From Acidisoma silvae (GTDB taxonomy: Bacteria; Pseudomonadota; Alphaproteobacteria; Acetobacterales; Acetobacteraceae): a stretch of DNA of 64,000 bases. Positions 16,455 through 24,526 of this stretch are shown here, piece after piece (the first letter of the stretch is position 1; every line of letters begins with the position of its first letter). Under the pieces are notes generated by a model that was given only the letters and a program-made list of their open reading frames with translations, was not told the DNA's origin and did not search any database. A program made the position numbers and the translations under genes. The stretch is taken from NCBI RefSeq assembly GCF_020618775.1, contig NZ_JAESVB010000001.1, positions 372,001 to 436,000 on the forward strand, read 5' to 3'.

Positions 16455-17089
16455 TCTGGCTCAGCTTCGCAATTCTCTCCCTGGTCATCCTGTCGCCGGT
16501 CATCTGGGCGCAGCGCGGCGGTATCATGCGCGGGCGGCGGGAAAGCGCGCTGGCGCTGTATCGCGCGCAGCTGCGCGATGTCGCCGAGGACGCCGCGCGA
16601 GGCCGTTTCCAGCCGCGCGAGGAGGCCGAGGCGAAGCTTGAGATCGAGCGCCGCCTGCTGGCCGCCGGCAGTCTGGCGGAGGAGACCGTCACCGGCCGCA
16701 CCGGCTTTAGCTGCCGTCTGGCACTGCTGGTTTTGGTGATTCCGGTTCTGGCGCTGGCGCTGTATCTGCCGCAGGGCGCACCTTTGCTGCCGGCGGCGCC
16801 GCTGGCGCCGCGCATCCAGGCGGCGCAGGCGCAGATGATGCAGGATCGCGCCATGCTGGCGATGTTGCAGACCAAAATCGCGACGCTGGATCCGAAAAGC
16901 GATCAGGCGCGGCAGGGCTATATCCTGCTCGGCAATCTGGAGGCCAATCTGGGCGATGCGATGGCCGCCGCCGATGCCTGGGGCCGCGCCCTGGCTATCC
17001 GTTACGATCCCAAACTCGCGAAGATGGAAGCCATGGCCAAGGCGGTCGTGCAGAAATCTGCCCAGGCGGCATCGGCATCCAACCCTTAG
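16451..17089 (+). CDS. ccmI: Cytochrome c maturation protein CcmI
   Basis: A 212-residue inner-membrane protein, last of the operon, overlapping ccmH by four bases. It has two TM helices (WLSFAILSLVILSPVIWA and LALLVLVIPVLALALYL) enclosing a charged loop, then a short TPR-like periplasmic region (QGYILLGNLEANLGD, ADAWGRALAI). Many CcmI proteins are longer with more TPR units, so this is a compact form. It chaperones apocytochrome to CcmF/H. Confidence 0.87.
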   Translation: MIWLSFAILSLVILSPVIWAQRGGIMRGRRESALALYRAQLRDVAEDAARGRFQPREEAEAKLEIERRLLAAGSLAEETVTGRTGFSCRLALLVLVIPVLALALYLPQGAPLLPAAPLAPRIQAAQAQMMQDRAMLAMLQTKIATLDPKSDQARQGYILLGNLEANLGDAMAAADAWGRALAIRYDPKLAKMEAMAKAVVQKSAQAASASNP

Positions 17090-17115
17090 AGCGTTTCTAG
17101 TTGTCACTGAAACGG

Positions 17116-17140
17116 CGTCATTCCCGCGAAGGCGGGAATC
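17116..17140. repeat. REP-like palindrome, type TTCCCGC-N-GCGGGAA, copy 1
   Basis: CGTCATTCCCGCGAAGGCGG and the following AATC form a stem of ATTCCCGC with GCGGGAAT. This is the common intergenic palindrome type of GC-rich Proteobacteria. It lies 27 bases after the ccmI stop, with a related copy in opposite orientation at 17173. Confidence 0.75.
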
Positions 17141-17172
17141 TTCGTTCTTTGGCACTGCGACAAGGCTTAGAA

Positions 17173-17196
17173 GATGCCCGCTTTCGCGGGCATGAC
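17173..17196. repeat. REP-like palindrome, copy 2 (inverted)
   Basis: GATGCCCGCTTTCGCGGGCA followed by TGAC: GCCCGC pairs with GCGGGC, and the copy reads as the reverse complement of the CGTCAT(T/G)CCCGCG type seen at 17116. The pair forms a BIME-like unit between ccmI and the DUF1674 gene. The remaining bases of this 276-base gap (17197-17365) show no other element. Confidence 0.7.
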
Positions 17197-17365
17197 GGTT
17201 GGGGATGCGCGTTCAGGGGGGGGTTGGAATCCTTGCCTCACCGCTGGCAAATCATTCGGTATCGCTGCTCAGCGCGCCGGATGATCCCCGCCGCTGCGGC
17301 GAAATATCCAAATCATTGCGCTGCTCACAAAACAGCCAGACCTTGCCAGCGGCTTCGGTCGGTCT

Positions 17366-17548
17366 ATGTCCTGTCTCATGACCCAGTCAGACCCCAAACC
17401 CGTTCCGCAGGATAACCCTCCGCCGCCGCAGGATACGCCGCCGGTGGACCCCAAGGCCGCCATGCCGAAAGAGTTCGGCGGACCGGCCGGGCCCGAGCCG
17501 ACGCGCTTCGGCGACTGGGAAAAGAACGGCCGTTGTAGCGATTTCTGA
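17366..17548 (+). CDS. DUF1674 (SdhAF4-like) protein
   Basis: A 56- to 60-residue protein ending EFGGPAGPEPTRFGDWEKNG then RCSDF, the diagnostic DUF1674 C-terminus. Mitochondrial SdhAF4 and its alphaproteobacterial relatives assist flavinylated SdhA in succinate dehydrogenase assembly; that role is by homology. The proline-rich N-terminus is variable. Two in-frame ATGs (17366, 17378) are possible starts and neither has a clear ribosome site. It converges with dnaQ, six bases between stops. Confidence 0.88.
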   Translation: MSCLMTQSDPKPVPQDNPPPPQDTPPVDPKAAMPKEFGGPAGPEPTRFGDWEKNGRCSDF

Positions 17549-17554
17549 GGGCCG

Positions 17555-18262
17555 TCAGGCGACCGCGGCGGTCTCGGCTTCCGCGTCCTTCAGCCAGATC
17601 GGGTTCTTCAGCCGCTGGATGAAGGCGGCGTGACGCTCCGCTTCCTCCGCGCCGACCAGAATGGGCCGCGACACGCGCCCGTCCTTTGCCTCATATTGAG
17701 CGATCTGGCCGCCGCTCTCATCGACCGCGAGGGACAGGCCGCGCTGGCGTCCGCCGGTCAGTTCGACATAGACCTCGGCCAGCAGCTTGCAGTCGAGCAG
17801 CGCGTTATGGGACGTGCGCTCGGACAGGTCGATGGCGAAGCGCCGGCACAGCGCGTCCAGGCTGTTCGGCATGCCCGGAAAGCGCAGCTTGGCCATGGCC
17901 AGGGTATCGACCATCCGATGCGCGCCCAGCGCCGGCAGACCGCACAGCGTCAGTTCGGCATTGAGAAAGCGGAAGTCGAAGGGCGCGTTATGGGCGACAA
18001 GCATTTCGTCCGCGCCCATGAAGGCCAGCATCTCTTCCGCGATCAGCTTGAAAACCTTGGCGTCCTTCAGATGCTCCAGCGTCATGCCGTGAATGCGGCT
18101 CGCGTCCTCCGGGATGTCGCGTTCGGGGTGGATGAGCCGGTGGAAGGTCACGCCCGTCGGCAGATCGTTGATAAGTTCCAGCGCCGCCACTTCAATGACG
18201 CGATGGCCGTCGCGCGGGTCCAGGCCCGTGGTCTCGGTATCGAAAAGGACTGAGCGGATCAT
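17555..18262 (-). CDS. dnaQ: DNA polymerase III epsilon subunit (proofreading exonuclease)
   Basis: A 235-residue DEDDh exonuclease. Exo I is FDTETTGLDP (Asp8, Glu10), Exo II HNAPFDFRFLN and Exo III HNALLDCKLLAEVYVELTGG. The length and C-terminal extension fit the replicative proofreading subunit. The ATG overlaps the coaE stop by four bases, a conserved alphaproteobacterial arrangement (aroE-coaE-dnaQ). Confidence 0.95.
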   Translation of the reverse strand: MIRSVLFDTETTGLDPRDGHRVIEVAALELINDLPTGVTFHRLIHPERDIPEDASRIHGMTLEHLKDAKVFKLIAEEMLAFMGADEMLVAHNAPFDFRFLNAELTLCGLPALGAHRMVDTLAMAKLRFPGMPNSLDALCRRFAIDLSERTSHNALLDCKLLAEVYVELTGGRQRGLSLAVDESGGQIAQYEAKDGRVSRPILVGAEEAERHAAFIQRLKNPIWLKDAEAETAAVA

Positions 18263-18846
18263 CTCCGAAGCTCCTGAATAAGCCGGGCGATCCGGGCTTG
18301 GGCGTGGCGGCGGGACAGACCGGTGCGGACCAGCACATCGGCCCGCCGCCTTTTTTCCGAATCGGGCATCTGCCGCGCGATGATGGCCGCGATCTCGGCC
18401 TCCGTCATCCGTCCTCGACGGCGCAGGCGGGATTTCTGGTTTGCGGTGGAGGTCGAGACGACCAGGATCAGGTCGATATCCGCATTGCCGCCGGTTTCTA
18501 ACAGAAGCGGAATATCCAGCACCACGATCCGCGCGCCCTGACGTCGCCAGCGCGCGAGGAAGGCGCGGCGGGCGTCGCGCACCAGCGGATGGATGATCCG
18601 TTCCAGGACGCGCCAGCCGGCCGGGTCCGCCATCAGCCGGGCCCGCAGCAGACGGCGGTCGACAGCGCCGTCACGGATGGTGCCGGGGAAAGCGGCTGCG
18701 ATGGCCGGCACGGCAGCGCCCCCGCGCGCCTGCAGGCGATGCACTTCGACATCGGCATCGAACATCGGAATATGGGCGCGCTGGAACTGTCGGGCGGCGG
18801 TCGATTTGCCCATGCCGATGCCGCCGGTGAGGCCGATAACCTTCAA
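18259..18846 (-). CDS. coaE: Dephospho-CoA kinase
   Basis: A 195-residue P-loop kinase catalysing the last step of coenzyme A synthesis. The P-loop is GLTGGIGMGKST at residues 5-16; DADVEVH and the lid-region RLRRRGRM match the family. It sits between aroE (37 bases upstream) and dnaQ (overlapping) and is probably co-transcribed with both. Confidence 0.96.
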   Translation of the reverse strand: MKVIGLTGGIGMGKSTAARQFQRAHIPMFDADVEVHRLQARGGAAVPAIAAAFPGTIRDGAVDRRLLRARLMADPAGWRVLERIIHPLVRDARRAFLARWRRQGARIVVLDIPLLLETGGNADIDLILVVSTSTANQKSRLRRRGRMTEAEIAAIIARQMPDSEKRRRADVLVRTGLSRRHAQARIARLIQELRR

Positions 18847-18883
18847 GCTGCGGCCGTCCTTGAGCTAGCGTCGGCGGCTGTTC

Positions 18884-19729
18884 TTATGGGCGGCGGGGCA
18901 GCAGGTCGCCAGCGACGAAGTCATACAGCGCGTCATCGACGACCGGCGTCACGCCGAACCAGGCCGTGAAGCCGGGAACGGCCTGATGCAGCAGCATGCC
19001 GAGGCCGGGGGCCGTCTTCAAGCCGCGTGTTTTCGCGTCCGTGATCAGCGGTGTTTCCAGCGGCACATAGACGATGTCGGAAATGGCGGTGGTTGGCGCG
19101 GCGCGGGTCAGGTCGAGCATCAGGTCGCCGTGGCCGGTCATGCCGAGCGAGGTCGTATTGACGATCAGCGCATGATCGCCGAGAGCCGCGTCGCGGGCGT
19201 CCCAGGCGATGGTGCGGCAGCCCGGCAGGGCCACCGCCAGGGCTTCCGCCCGTTCGGCCGTGCGGTTGGTCAGGGTTACGGCCACGCCGAGGGCGCGAAG
19301 TGCTGCCGCGATGGCCCGTGCGGCCCCACCCGCACCCAGCAGCAAGGCAGGCCCCGCCGCCGGATCGATACCGTGCTGCCGCAGATTTTCCAGAAAGCCG
19401 ATTCCGTCCGTATTGCGTCCGGTGATGCGCCCGTCTTGGAAGACCAGCGTATTCACCGCGCCTGCGGCATGGGCGAAGGGGTCGACCGTATCGCAGACCG
19501 CGAAGGCCGCTTCCTTATGGGGAATCGTGACATTGGCGCCGGCGAAACCGGCCGCCACCAGGCCGCGCACGGCGGTCTGGAAATCCTCCGGCCGTACCGG
19601 CAGCGGCAGATAGGCGCCGTCGATACTGTGCCGGTTCAGCCAGAAGCCGTGCAGACGGGGTGAGCGGGAATGCGCGACCGGCCAGCCGATGACGCCGGCC
19701 AGCCGCGCTTGTCCTGAGAGGATCGCCAT
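18884..19729 (-). CDS. aroE: Shikimate dehydrogenase (NADP+)
   Basis: A 281-residue AroE. Shikimate binding residues are in HSRSPRLHGFWL, the catalytic Lys72 in NVTIPHKEAAF and the Asp in GRNTDGIGFL. The NADP site is GAGGAARAI followed by NRTAERAE. It reduces 3-dehydroshikimate in aromatic amino acid synthesis. The next gene upstream is secB, with a 34-base gap. Confidence 0.96.
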   Translation of the reverse strand: MAILSGQARLAGVIGWPVAHSRSPRLHGFWLNRHSIDGAYLPLPVRPEDFQTAVRGLVAAGFAGANVTIPHKEAAFAVCDTVDPFAHAAGAVNTLVFQDGRITGRNTDGIGFLENLRQHGIDPAAGPALLLGAGGAARAIAAALRALGVAVTLTNRTAERAEALAVALPGCRTIAWDARDAALGDHALIVNTTSLGMTGHGDLMLDLTRAAPTTAISDIVYVPLETPLITDAKTRGLKTAPGLGMLLHQAVPGFTAWFGVTPVVDDALYDFVAGDLLPRRP

Positions 19730-19763
19730 GAGCGGATGCAGCGCTCCCGGTCAGTCAGCGTGA

Positions 19764-20294
19764 TCAGGCGTTGCCGGCCGGGGTCGCGGCGGCGGTGGCC
19801 TGGGCACGGCGATGCTGCCACAGCGCCAGGAAGTCGATCGGCCCCAGCAGAACGGGCGGGAAGCCGCCGTCGCGCGTCACATCGGCCAGGATATTGCGGG
19901 CGAAGGGGAACAGCAGGCGCGGGCCTTCCACCATCAGCACCGGCTCGACCTGATTGTCCGGAATGCCATTCAGCGTGAAGATGCCGGCATAGGAAAGTTC
20001 GGCCAGGAAGACGATCGGGCCGCCGTCGGCGACACCCGGCACGGCCGGCATATCGGCGGGCTTGGTGGCTTCCACGCGGGCGACCAGGGTCACTTCAAAG
20101 ACCAGCTGGTCTTCGGCCAGACGCTTCACCTGCACGTCCAGATTGACGGCGACCTGCGGGGCGGAGCGCAGGACCGAGTAGATCGCGGGCGCGCCGGGCA
20201 CTTCGAAGGAGAGATCCTTCACATATTGGGCATTGACCACCAAGGGGGCGGCAACGGGCTGGTTGGCGGCTGCTTCGGGAGCTTGCTGAGACAT
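19764..20294 (-). CDS. secB: Protein-export chaperone SecB
   Basis: A 176-residue SecB, with conserved segments YVKDLSFEVPGAPAIYS, VTLVARVE, FLAELSYAGIFTL and LLFPFARNILADVTRDGGFP. It forms tetramers that keep preproteins unfolded and deliver them to SecA. The N- and C-terminal extensions (poly-Gln/Ala-rich) are typical of alphaproteobacterial versions. It heads the secB-aroE-coaE-dnaQ stretch. Confidence 0.96.
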   Translation of the reverse strand: MSQQAPEAAANQPVAAPLVVNAQYVKDLSFEVPGAPAIYSVLRSAPQVAVNLDVQVKRLAEDQLVFEVTLVARVEATKPADMPAVPGVADGGPIVFLAELSYAGIFTLNGIPDNQVEPVLMVEGPRLLFPFARNILADVTRDGGFPPVLLGPIDFLALWQHRRAQATAAATPAGNA

Positions 20295-20399
20295 GGTTTT
20301 CTCTCTTGGTCAGGTCTGTGCTGCCCTAGCATCGGGCTGCGTCACGCGCCAGGGTGGGCGCGCTCAAACGGCATGTGAAACGATCGGTGCGACTTCACA

Positions 20400-20942
20400 T
20401 CATCTGGCGGTGCCGGCCCCGGCATCGGGTTCGATGACAACCCACTCGCAATTGGTCACGCTGCGCCCGGTCATGGCGAGAATGAACCCCCAATGGCTGA
20501 CCACCAGGGTCTCCGCGTGATCCGCGCGCGCGGCCATTTCGACGTGAAACTGCTCCGCGCGCCCCAGCGTCGCGCGCTCGCTCTCGGTTTCCGCCGGCCA
20601 CCAGACATCCGGAACCTGGCCGAAATCATGCTCGGGCCAGGCTGTGGTGAGGTGAGAGACCGGCCGGCCGATATCGCAGGAATAGGCATAGCGTTCCCGC
20701 ACCAAGGGGGAGATTTCGACCGGCAGGCCGAAGTGGCGCGCGAAGGGTGCGGCCGTCTGCATGGTGCGGGTATAGGGAGAGGCGATGATGCGGGTAATGC
20801 GCAGCCCGCCTAGGTCTTTGGCGGCGCTTTCCGCCTGCTCCACGCCCAGCGGCGTCAGCGGCGCATCCACGATACCAGGGTCGATACCGGTGGCCGCAAA
20901 CCGGATGTTGAATTCACTTTGGCCATGGCGGATCAGAATCAT
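20400..20942 (-). CDS. Histidine phosphatase family protein
   Basis: A 180-residue phosphoglycerate-mutase-like phosphatase. The catalytic motif is LIRHGQSEFN near residue 5, and the second His is in VVSHWGFI near residue 150. RIIASPYTRTMQTA is the usual Arg/Ser-rich segment. Substrate unknown. It lies 105 bases upstream of secB on the same strand and is divergent from the Tim44-like gene. Confidence 0.92.
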   Translation of the reverse strand: MILIRHGQSEFNIRFAATGIDPGIVDAPLTPLGVEQAESAAKDLGGLRITRIIASPYTRTMQTAAPFARHFGLPVEISPLVRERYAYSCDIGRPVSHLTTAWPEHDFGQVPDVWWPAETESERATLGRAEQFHVEMAARADHAETLVVSHWGFILAMTGRSVTNCEWVVIEPDAGAGTAR

Positions 20943-21215
20943 GTTAACCTTATAGACGTCTTGAAGCCTGGAGACGCGAGGCGCTGTCGTGCCGTCGCTT
21001 GAACCGGTCTTTATCTGATGAAGCGAGAACGAGGTTTAGATTTAAGCTGAGCGAATCTCACATCATTGCGCTGTAGCGACCCGGACCATCCGGGCAGCCG
21101 GGAAGGCTGGACTTCTGTTCATATGCGCTTGGTTGCGGTGCAACGGGCAGCGGCCTATGTCTTCCTCCATTGGCATGGGTGCGGTCGTTGGGCCACACTC
21201 CAAGGTTGGGGTTTC

Positions 21216-21905
21216 ATGAATTTTTCCGGTGGGTTTCCGGTCGATCTGATTTTGTTCGGCTTGATCGCGGCCTTTTTGGTCCTGCGGCTGAGGAGCATTC
21301 TTGGCCGCCGCACCGGCTTCGAGGGACGTGCCCGCCCGGCGGCACCAGCGGGACCGCGTCCCAATGCGGCCCCGCGTGACGCGCGCGGCCCGGTGATCGA
21401 CGGACGGGCCGAGCCCGCGCCGCCGCGCCCGGTGCGCCCCTTGCCGGACCTCAATTCGCCCCTGGGCGAGCAGTTACGCCGCCTGCGTGGCGTCGATACC
21501 GGTTTCGATGCCGCCCGCTTTCTGGAAGCGGCCGAGAATACCTTCCGCACCATCGTCGCGGCTTTCGCGGCCGGTGACCGCGTGACGCTGCGCTCCCTGC
21601 TGACGGATGAGACCTATCGTGCCTTCGAGACGGCCATCGCCGCGCGGGAGACAGCAGGGGACACCCAGCGCACCGAGATCAAGGACATCACCACTGCTGC
21701 CATCGTCGCGGTGGAGCTGACGGGGACGGTCGCCGATATCACACTGCGCTTCGTCTCAGATCAGGTGAATCTGACGACGAACAAGGAAGGCCAGCCCATT
21801 GCCGGTGCCGACGCGCTGACCGAGATCACCGATCTTTGGACCTTCGAGCGCGATCTTTCGATGCGCGACCAGACCTGGCGCCTGGCCGCCGCCCGTAGCG
21901 CTTGA
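21216..21905 (+). CDS. Tim44/TimA-like membrane-anchored protein
   Basis: A 229-residue protein with an N-terminal TM helix (VDLILFGLIAAFLVLRLRSIL), a proline/arginine-rich linker and a Tim44-like C-terminal domain (FDAARFLEAAENTFRTIVAAF ... DLWTFERDLSM ... WRLAAARS). Bacterial relatives are inner-membrane proteins of uncertain role related to the mitochondrial import factor Tim44. Start ATG 21216 puts the helix at the N-terminus, with AAGG upstream; the frame is open to 21066. mltA follows by 23 bases, a usual alphaproteobacterial pairing. Confidence 0.9.
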   Translation: MNFSGGFPVDLILFGLIAAFLVLRLRSILGRRTGFEGRARPAAPAGPRPNAAPRDARGPVIDGRAEPAPPRPVRPLPDLNSPLGEQLRRLRGVDTGFDAARFLEAAENTFRTIVAAFAAGDRVTLRSLLTDETYRAFETAIAARETAGDTQRTEIKDITTAAIVAVELTGTVADITLRFVSDQVNLTTNKEGQPIAGADALTEITDLWTFERDLSMRDQTWRLAAARSA

Positions 21906-21928
21906 GGTTTTAGAACTTGAGGGTTCCG

Positions 21929-23167
21929 GTGCGGCGGATGAGACGAATGCGGGCGGCGCTGGCCAGTGTCTGTCTGGCCGGTGTTTCGCTGGCGGCCCTC
22001 GCAGGCTGCGCGGTTCCGACCGGCGCGACCGAGGGGCCAGCCACCCTGCAACCCGTCGCCATGGGGCAATTGCCCGGATGGCCCGCCGCCAAGCCGGCCG
22101 AGGCCTTGGCCGCCTTTGTCTCCAGCTGCCAGCGCATTCAGTATTTCCCGCCCGATCAGGCTTTGGGCGGATCGGGGATTGCGGCCCAGCTCGGCGGCAA
22201 GGCCGCCCTTTGGGGTGGCGTCTGCTCGGCCGCCAAAAGCGTGCCGCCGGCGGATAATTCCGGCGCCCGGACCTTCTTCCAGACCTATTTCCAGCCCTAT
22301 CTGGTGACGCAGGGCGGCAGTTCCGCCGCCAAGATCACCGGCTATTACGAGCCGGAAGTGAAGGGCTCGGCGACGCAGGACGCGACAAACCAGACGCCTT
22401 TGCTGGGCCTGCCGTCCGACCTGGTGACCATCGATCTCGGCGCCTTCGATCCGGCCAAGGCTGGCCATATCGCCATCGGTCGTCTCAGCGGCAGTCAGGT
22501 CGTGCCTTATTACGATCGTTTCCAGATCGAAAACGGCGCGCTGAACCCCAATGATCTCGCGGTCGCTTGGGTCGCTGACCCGGTCGATGCGTTTTTTCTG
22601 CAAATCGAGGGCTCGGGCCGCATCGATCTGCCGGACGGCAGCATCATGCGCGTGACCTATGCCGGCAAGAACGGCCGCCCCTATGTGCCGATCGGCCGTA
22701 TTCTGGTGCAGGAGAAGCTGCTGGCGGCGAATGACGTGACGGAGCAGAGCATCCGCGCCTGGCTGGAAGCCCACCCGGAACGCGCCCGCGCGATCATGGA
22801 CAGCAATCCATCCTACGTCTTCTTTCGCACCGCCCCGCAATTGCCGGATGCCGCCGGGCCGCCGGGTGCGCTCGGTGTCAGCCTGACGCCGGGCAGTTCC
22901 ATCGCCATCGACCGCCGCTATCTGCCGCTGGGCGCGCCGGTCTGGATGGTGACGACCGACCCTGTCACCCACGCGCCGCTGGAGCAGATGACGGTGGCGC
23001 AGGATCTGGGCTCGGCCATTACCGGACCGCTGCGCGCCGACCTGTTCTTCGGGTCGGGGGCGCAGGCGTCCGTCGGTGCCGGTGCGATGAACGCGACCGG
23101 GCAGCTTTATGTGCTGCTGCCACGCCCCTTGGCTTCCTCGGACTCGACGGCGACGCCGTCTTCCTGA
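21929..23167 (+). CDS. mltA: Membrane-bound lytic murein transglycosylase A (lipoprotein)
   Basis: A protein of about 412 residues with a lipoprotein signal peptide (LAGVSLAALAGC). The MltA domain contains TGYYEPEVKGS and the C-terminal 3D domain has VAQDLGSAITGPLRADLFFG, which carries the catalytic Asp. It cleaves peptidoglycan to 1,6-anhydromuropeptides. Start is uncertain: GTG 21929 has GAGGG five bases upstream; TTG 21917 and ATG 21938 are also in frame. Its last 61 bases overlap the convergent MFS gene. Confidence 0.94.
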   Translation: MRRMRRMRAALASVCLAGVSLAALAGCAVPTGATEGPATLQPVAMGQLPGWPAAKPAEALAAFVSSCQRIQYFPPDQALGGSGIAAQLGGKAALWGGVCSAAKSVPPADNSGARTFFQTYFQPYLVTQGGSSAAKITGYYEPEVKGSATQDATNQTPLLGLPSDLVTIDLGAFDPAKAGHIAIGRLSGSQVVPYYDRFQIENGALNPNDLAVAWVADPVDAFFLQIEGSGRIDLPDGSIMRVTYAGKNGRPYVPIGRILVQEKLLAANDVTEQSIRAWLEAHPERARAIMDSNPSYVFFRTAPQLPDAAGPPGALGVSLTPGSSIAIDRRYLPLGAPVWMVTTDPVTHAPLEQMTVAQDLGSAITGPLRADLFFGSGAQASVGAGAMNATGQLYVLLPRPLASSDSTATPSS

Positions 23168-24480
23168 GAGGCGGTTTCGCCGGTGGCGAGCGGCGGTTCG
23201 TCGAGGGCAGGAACCTGCGTCGGCGCGGCGCGGCCCGGGATGAAGGCGCTTTCCGTCTCGACGCCGGCGCGGCGGCGCATGCGGAACAGCGTGAAGCCTG
23301 ACAGCACCGCCAGGAACAGCGCCAGGAAATAGAACAGCGCATTGGCGCCGGCATGGGTCATGACGACACCGGCCAGCAGCGGCCCGGCGCTGGCACCGAC
23401 CGCCCAGGCGAAGAGCAGCCCACCGCTGGCCGCCACGTAATCCGACCGCGCGACACGGTCATTGGTCTGCCCGGCGCCGAGGCCATACAGCGGGGCGGTC
23501 ACGCCGGCCAGCACGGCGCCCAGCGCGACCAGAACCCAGAAGGCCGAGCTGCCGAGCAGCGCGAAAAGCAGGCTGACGAGCACGGCCAGGCCCAGCGCCA
23601 CGACGGTAATCGGCCGCCGGCCGTAGCGGTCTGCCGCCATGCCGACCGGATATTGCACCAGCAGGGCGGCGATCAGCGAGGCCGAGAGGAAGGTCGGGAT
23701 CTGGCTCGCGGAAAAGCCGTGCCGCTCCAGATAGACCGGTGCCAGCGTATAGAAGGATCCGTTGACGAAGCCCGAGGACAGCACGCAGGTCGTGCCCATG
23801 GGGGAGATATTGAACAGCCGCATCAGGCCGATGCGTTTGCGCTCGCCCAGGGGCGGGTTGGAAACGGGGGTCAGCGCCATCGGCAGCAGGGCCGTTGCGA
23901 AGCCAACGCCGACCAGGATCAGCGAGCGGTCGGCGGTCTTCAGGCAGGCATAGGCCAGCGGCCCCAAAGCCGCGCCGCCCCAGGAGATCAGCAGATAAGC
24001 GCCGAAGGTGCGTCCGCGCGTCGCGTTATCCGTCTTGTCGTTCAGCCAGCTTTCCGCGACCAGGAACATGCCGGACATCTGCCAGCCCATGACCAGGCGC
24101 AGCGCCGTCCAGAGCATGGGGTCATGCGTCAGCGTCATCAGCAGCGCGCAATCGGCCGACAGCGCCAGGAAAACCGCGAAGGCGCGGATATGGCCCACTG
24201 CCCGCACCAGCCGCGCGCAGGTCAGCGTGCCGATCAGGAAGCCCACGAAATAGCCCGAGCCGACGAGGCCGATGGCATTGGCTTTCAGGCCATGCGCGGC
24301 GAGGTCGATGGGAATGAGCGTCGTCATCATCCCGAGCGCGACTTCCGCGATCAGGACACCGAGCAGGACGGGCACGATGGAGGCAAAACGGGCGGGCAAA
24401 AGCGGCTCCTGCGGCAGCGGACGGACAAGGCAAATGACGCCGGGATCGTGTCGGGCTTGCGGCAGAAATTTCTGTGACAC
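23107..24480 (-). CDS. MFS transporter, YcaD-like
   Basis: A 12-helix major facilitator of up to 457 residues. VAESWLNDKTDNATRGRTFG and SGYFVGFLIGTLTC are characteristic of the YcaD group. The soluble C-terminal tail (about 45 residues, acidic) overlaps the 3' end of mltA by 61 bases. The start is either GTG 24480 (AAAGG five bases upstream) or TTG 24399 (AGGAG five bases upstream), the latter placing the first helix nearer the N-terminus. Substrate unknown. Confidence 0.88.
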   Translation of the reverse strand: MSQKFLPQARHDPGVICLVRPLPQEPLLPARFASIVPVLLGVLIAEVALGMMTTLIPIDLAAHGLKANAIGLVGSGYFVGFLIGTLTCARLVRAVGHIRAFAVFLALSADCALLMTLTHDPMLWTALRLVMGWQMSGMFLVAESWLNDKTDNATRGRTFGAYLLISWGGAALGPLAYACLKTADRSLILVGVGFATALLPMALTPVSNPPLGERKRIGLMRLFNISPMGTTCVLSSGFVNGSFYTLAPVYLERHGFSASQIPTFLSASLIAALLVQYPVGMAADRYGRRPITVVALGLAVLVSLLFALLGSSAFWVLVALGAVLAGVTAPLYGLGAGQTNDRVARSDYVAASGGLLFAWAVGASAGPLLAGVVMTHAGANALFYFLALFLAVLSGFTLFRMRRRAGVETESAFIPGRAAPTQVPALDEPPLATGETASQEDGVAVESEEAKGRGSST

Positions 24481-24526
24481 TGCGGCCTTTCTGCAAAGGC
24501 CCTATGCATGGATGGGGCGGGGCCTG

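Noticed and set aside
20943-21215. Structured RNA in the 273-base gap before the Tim44-like gene
   Set aside because: A CCGGACCATCCGG-like palindrome is present but no SRP RNA, 6S or riboswitch consensus could be recognised.
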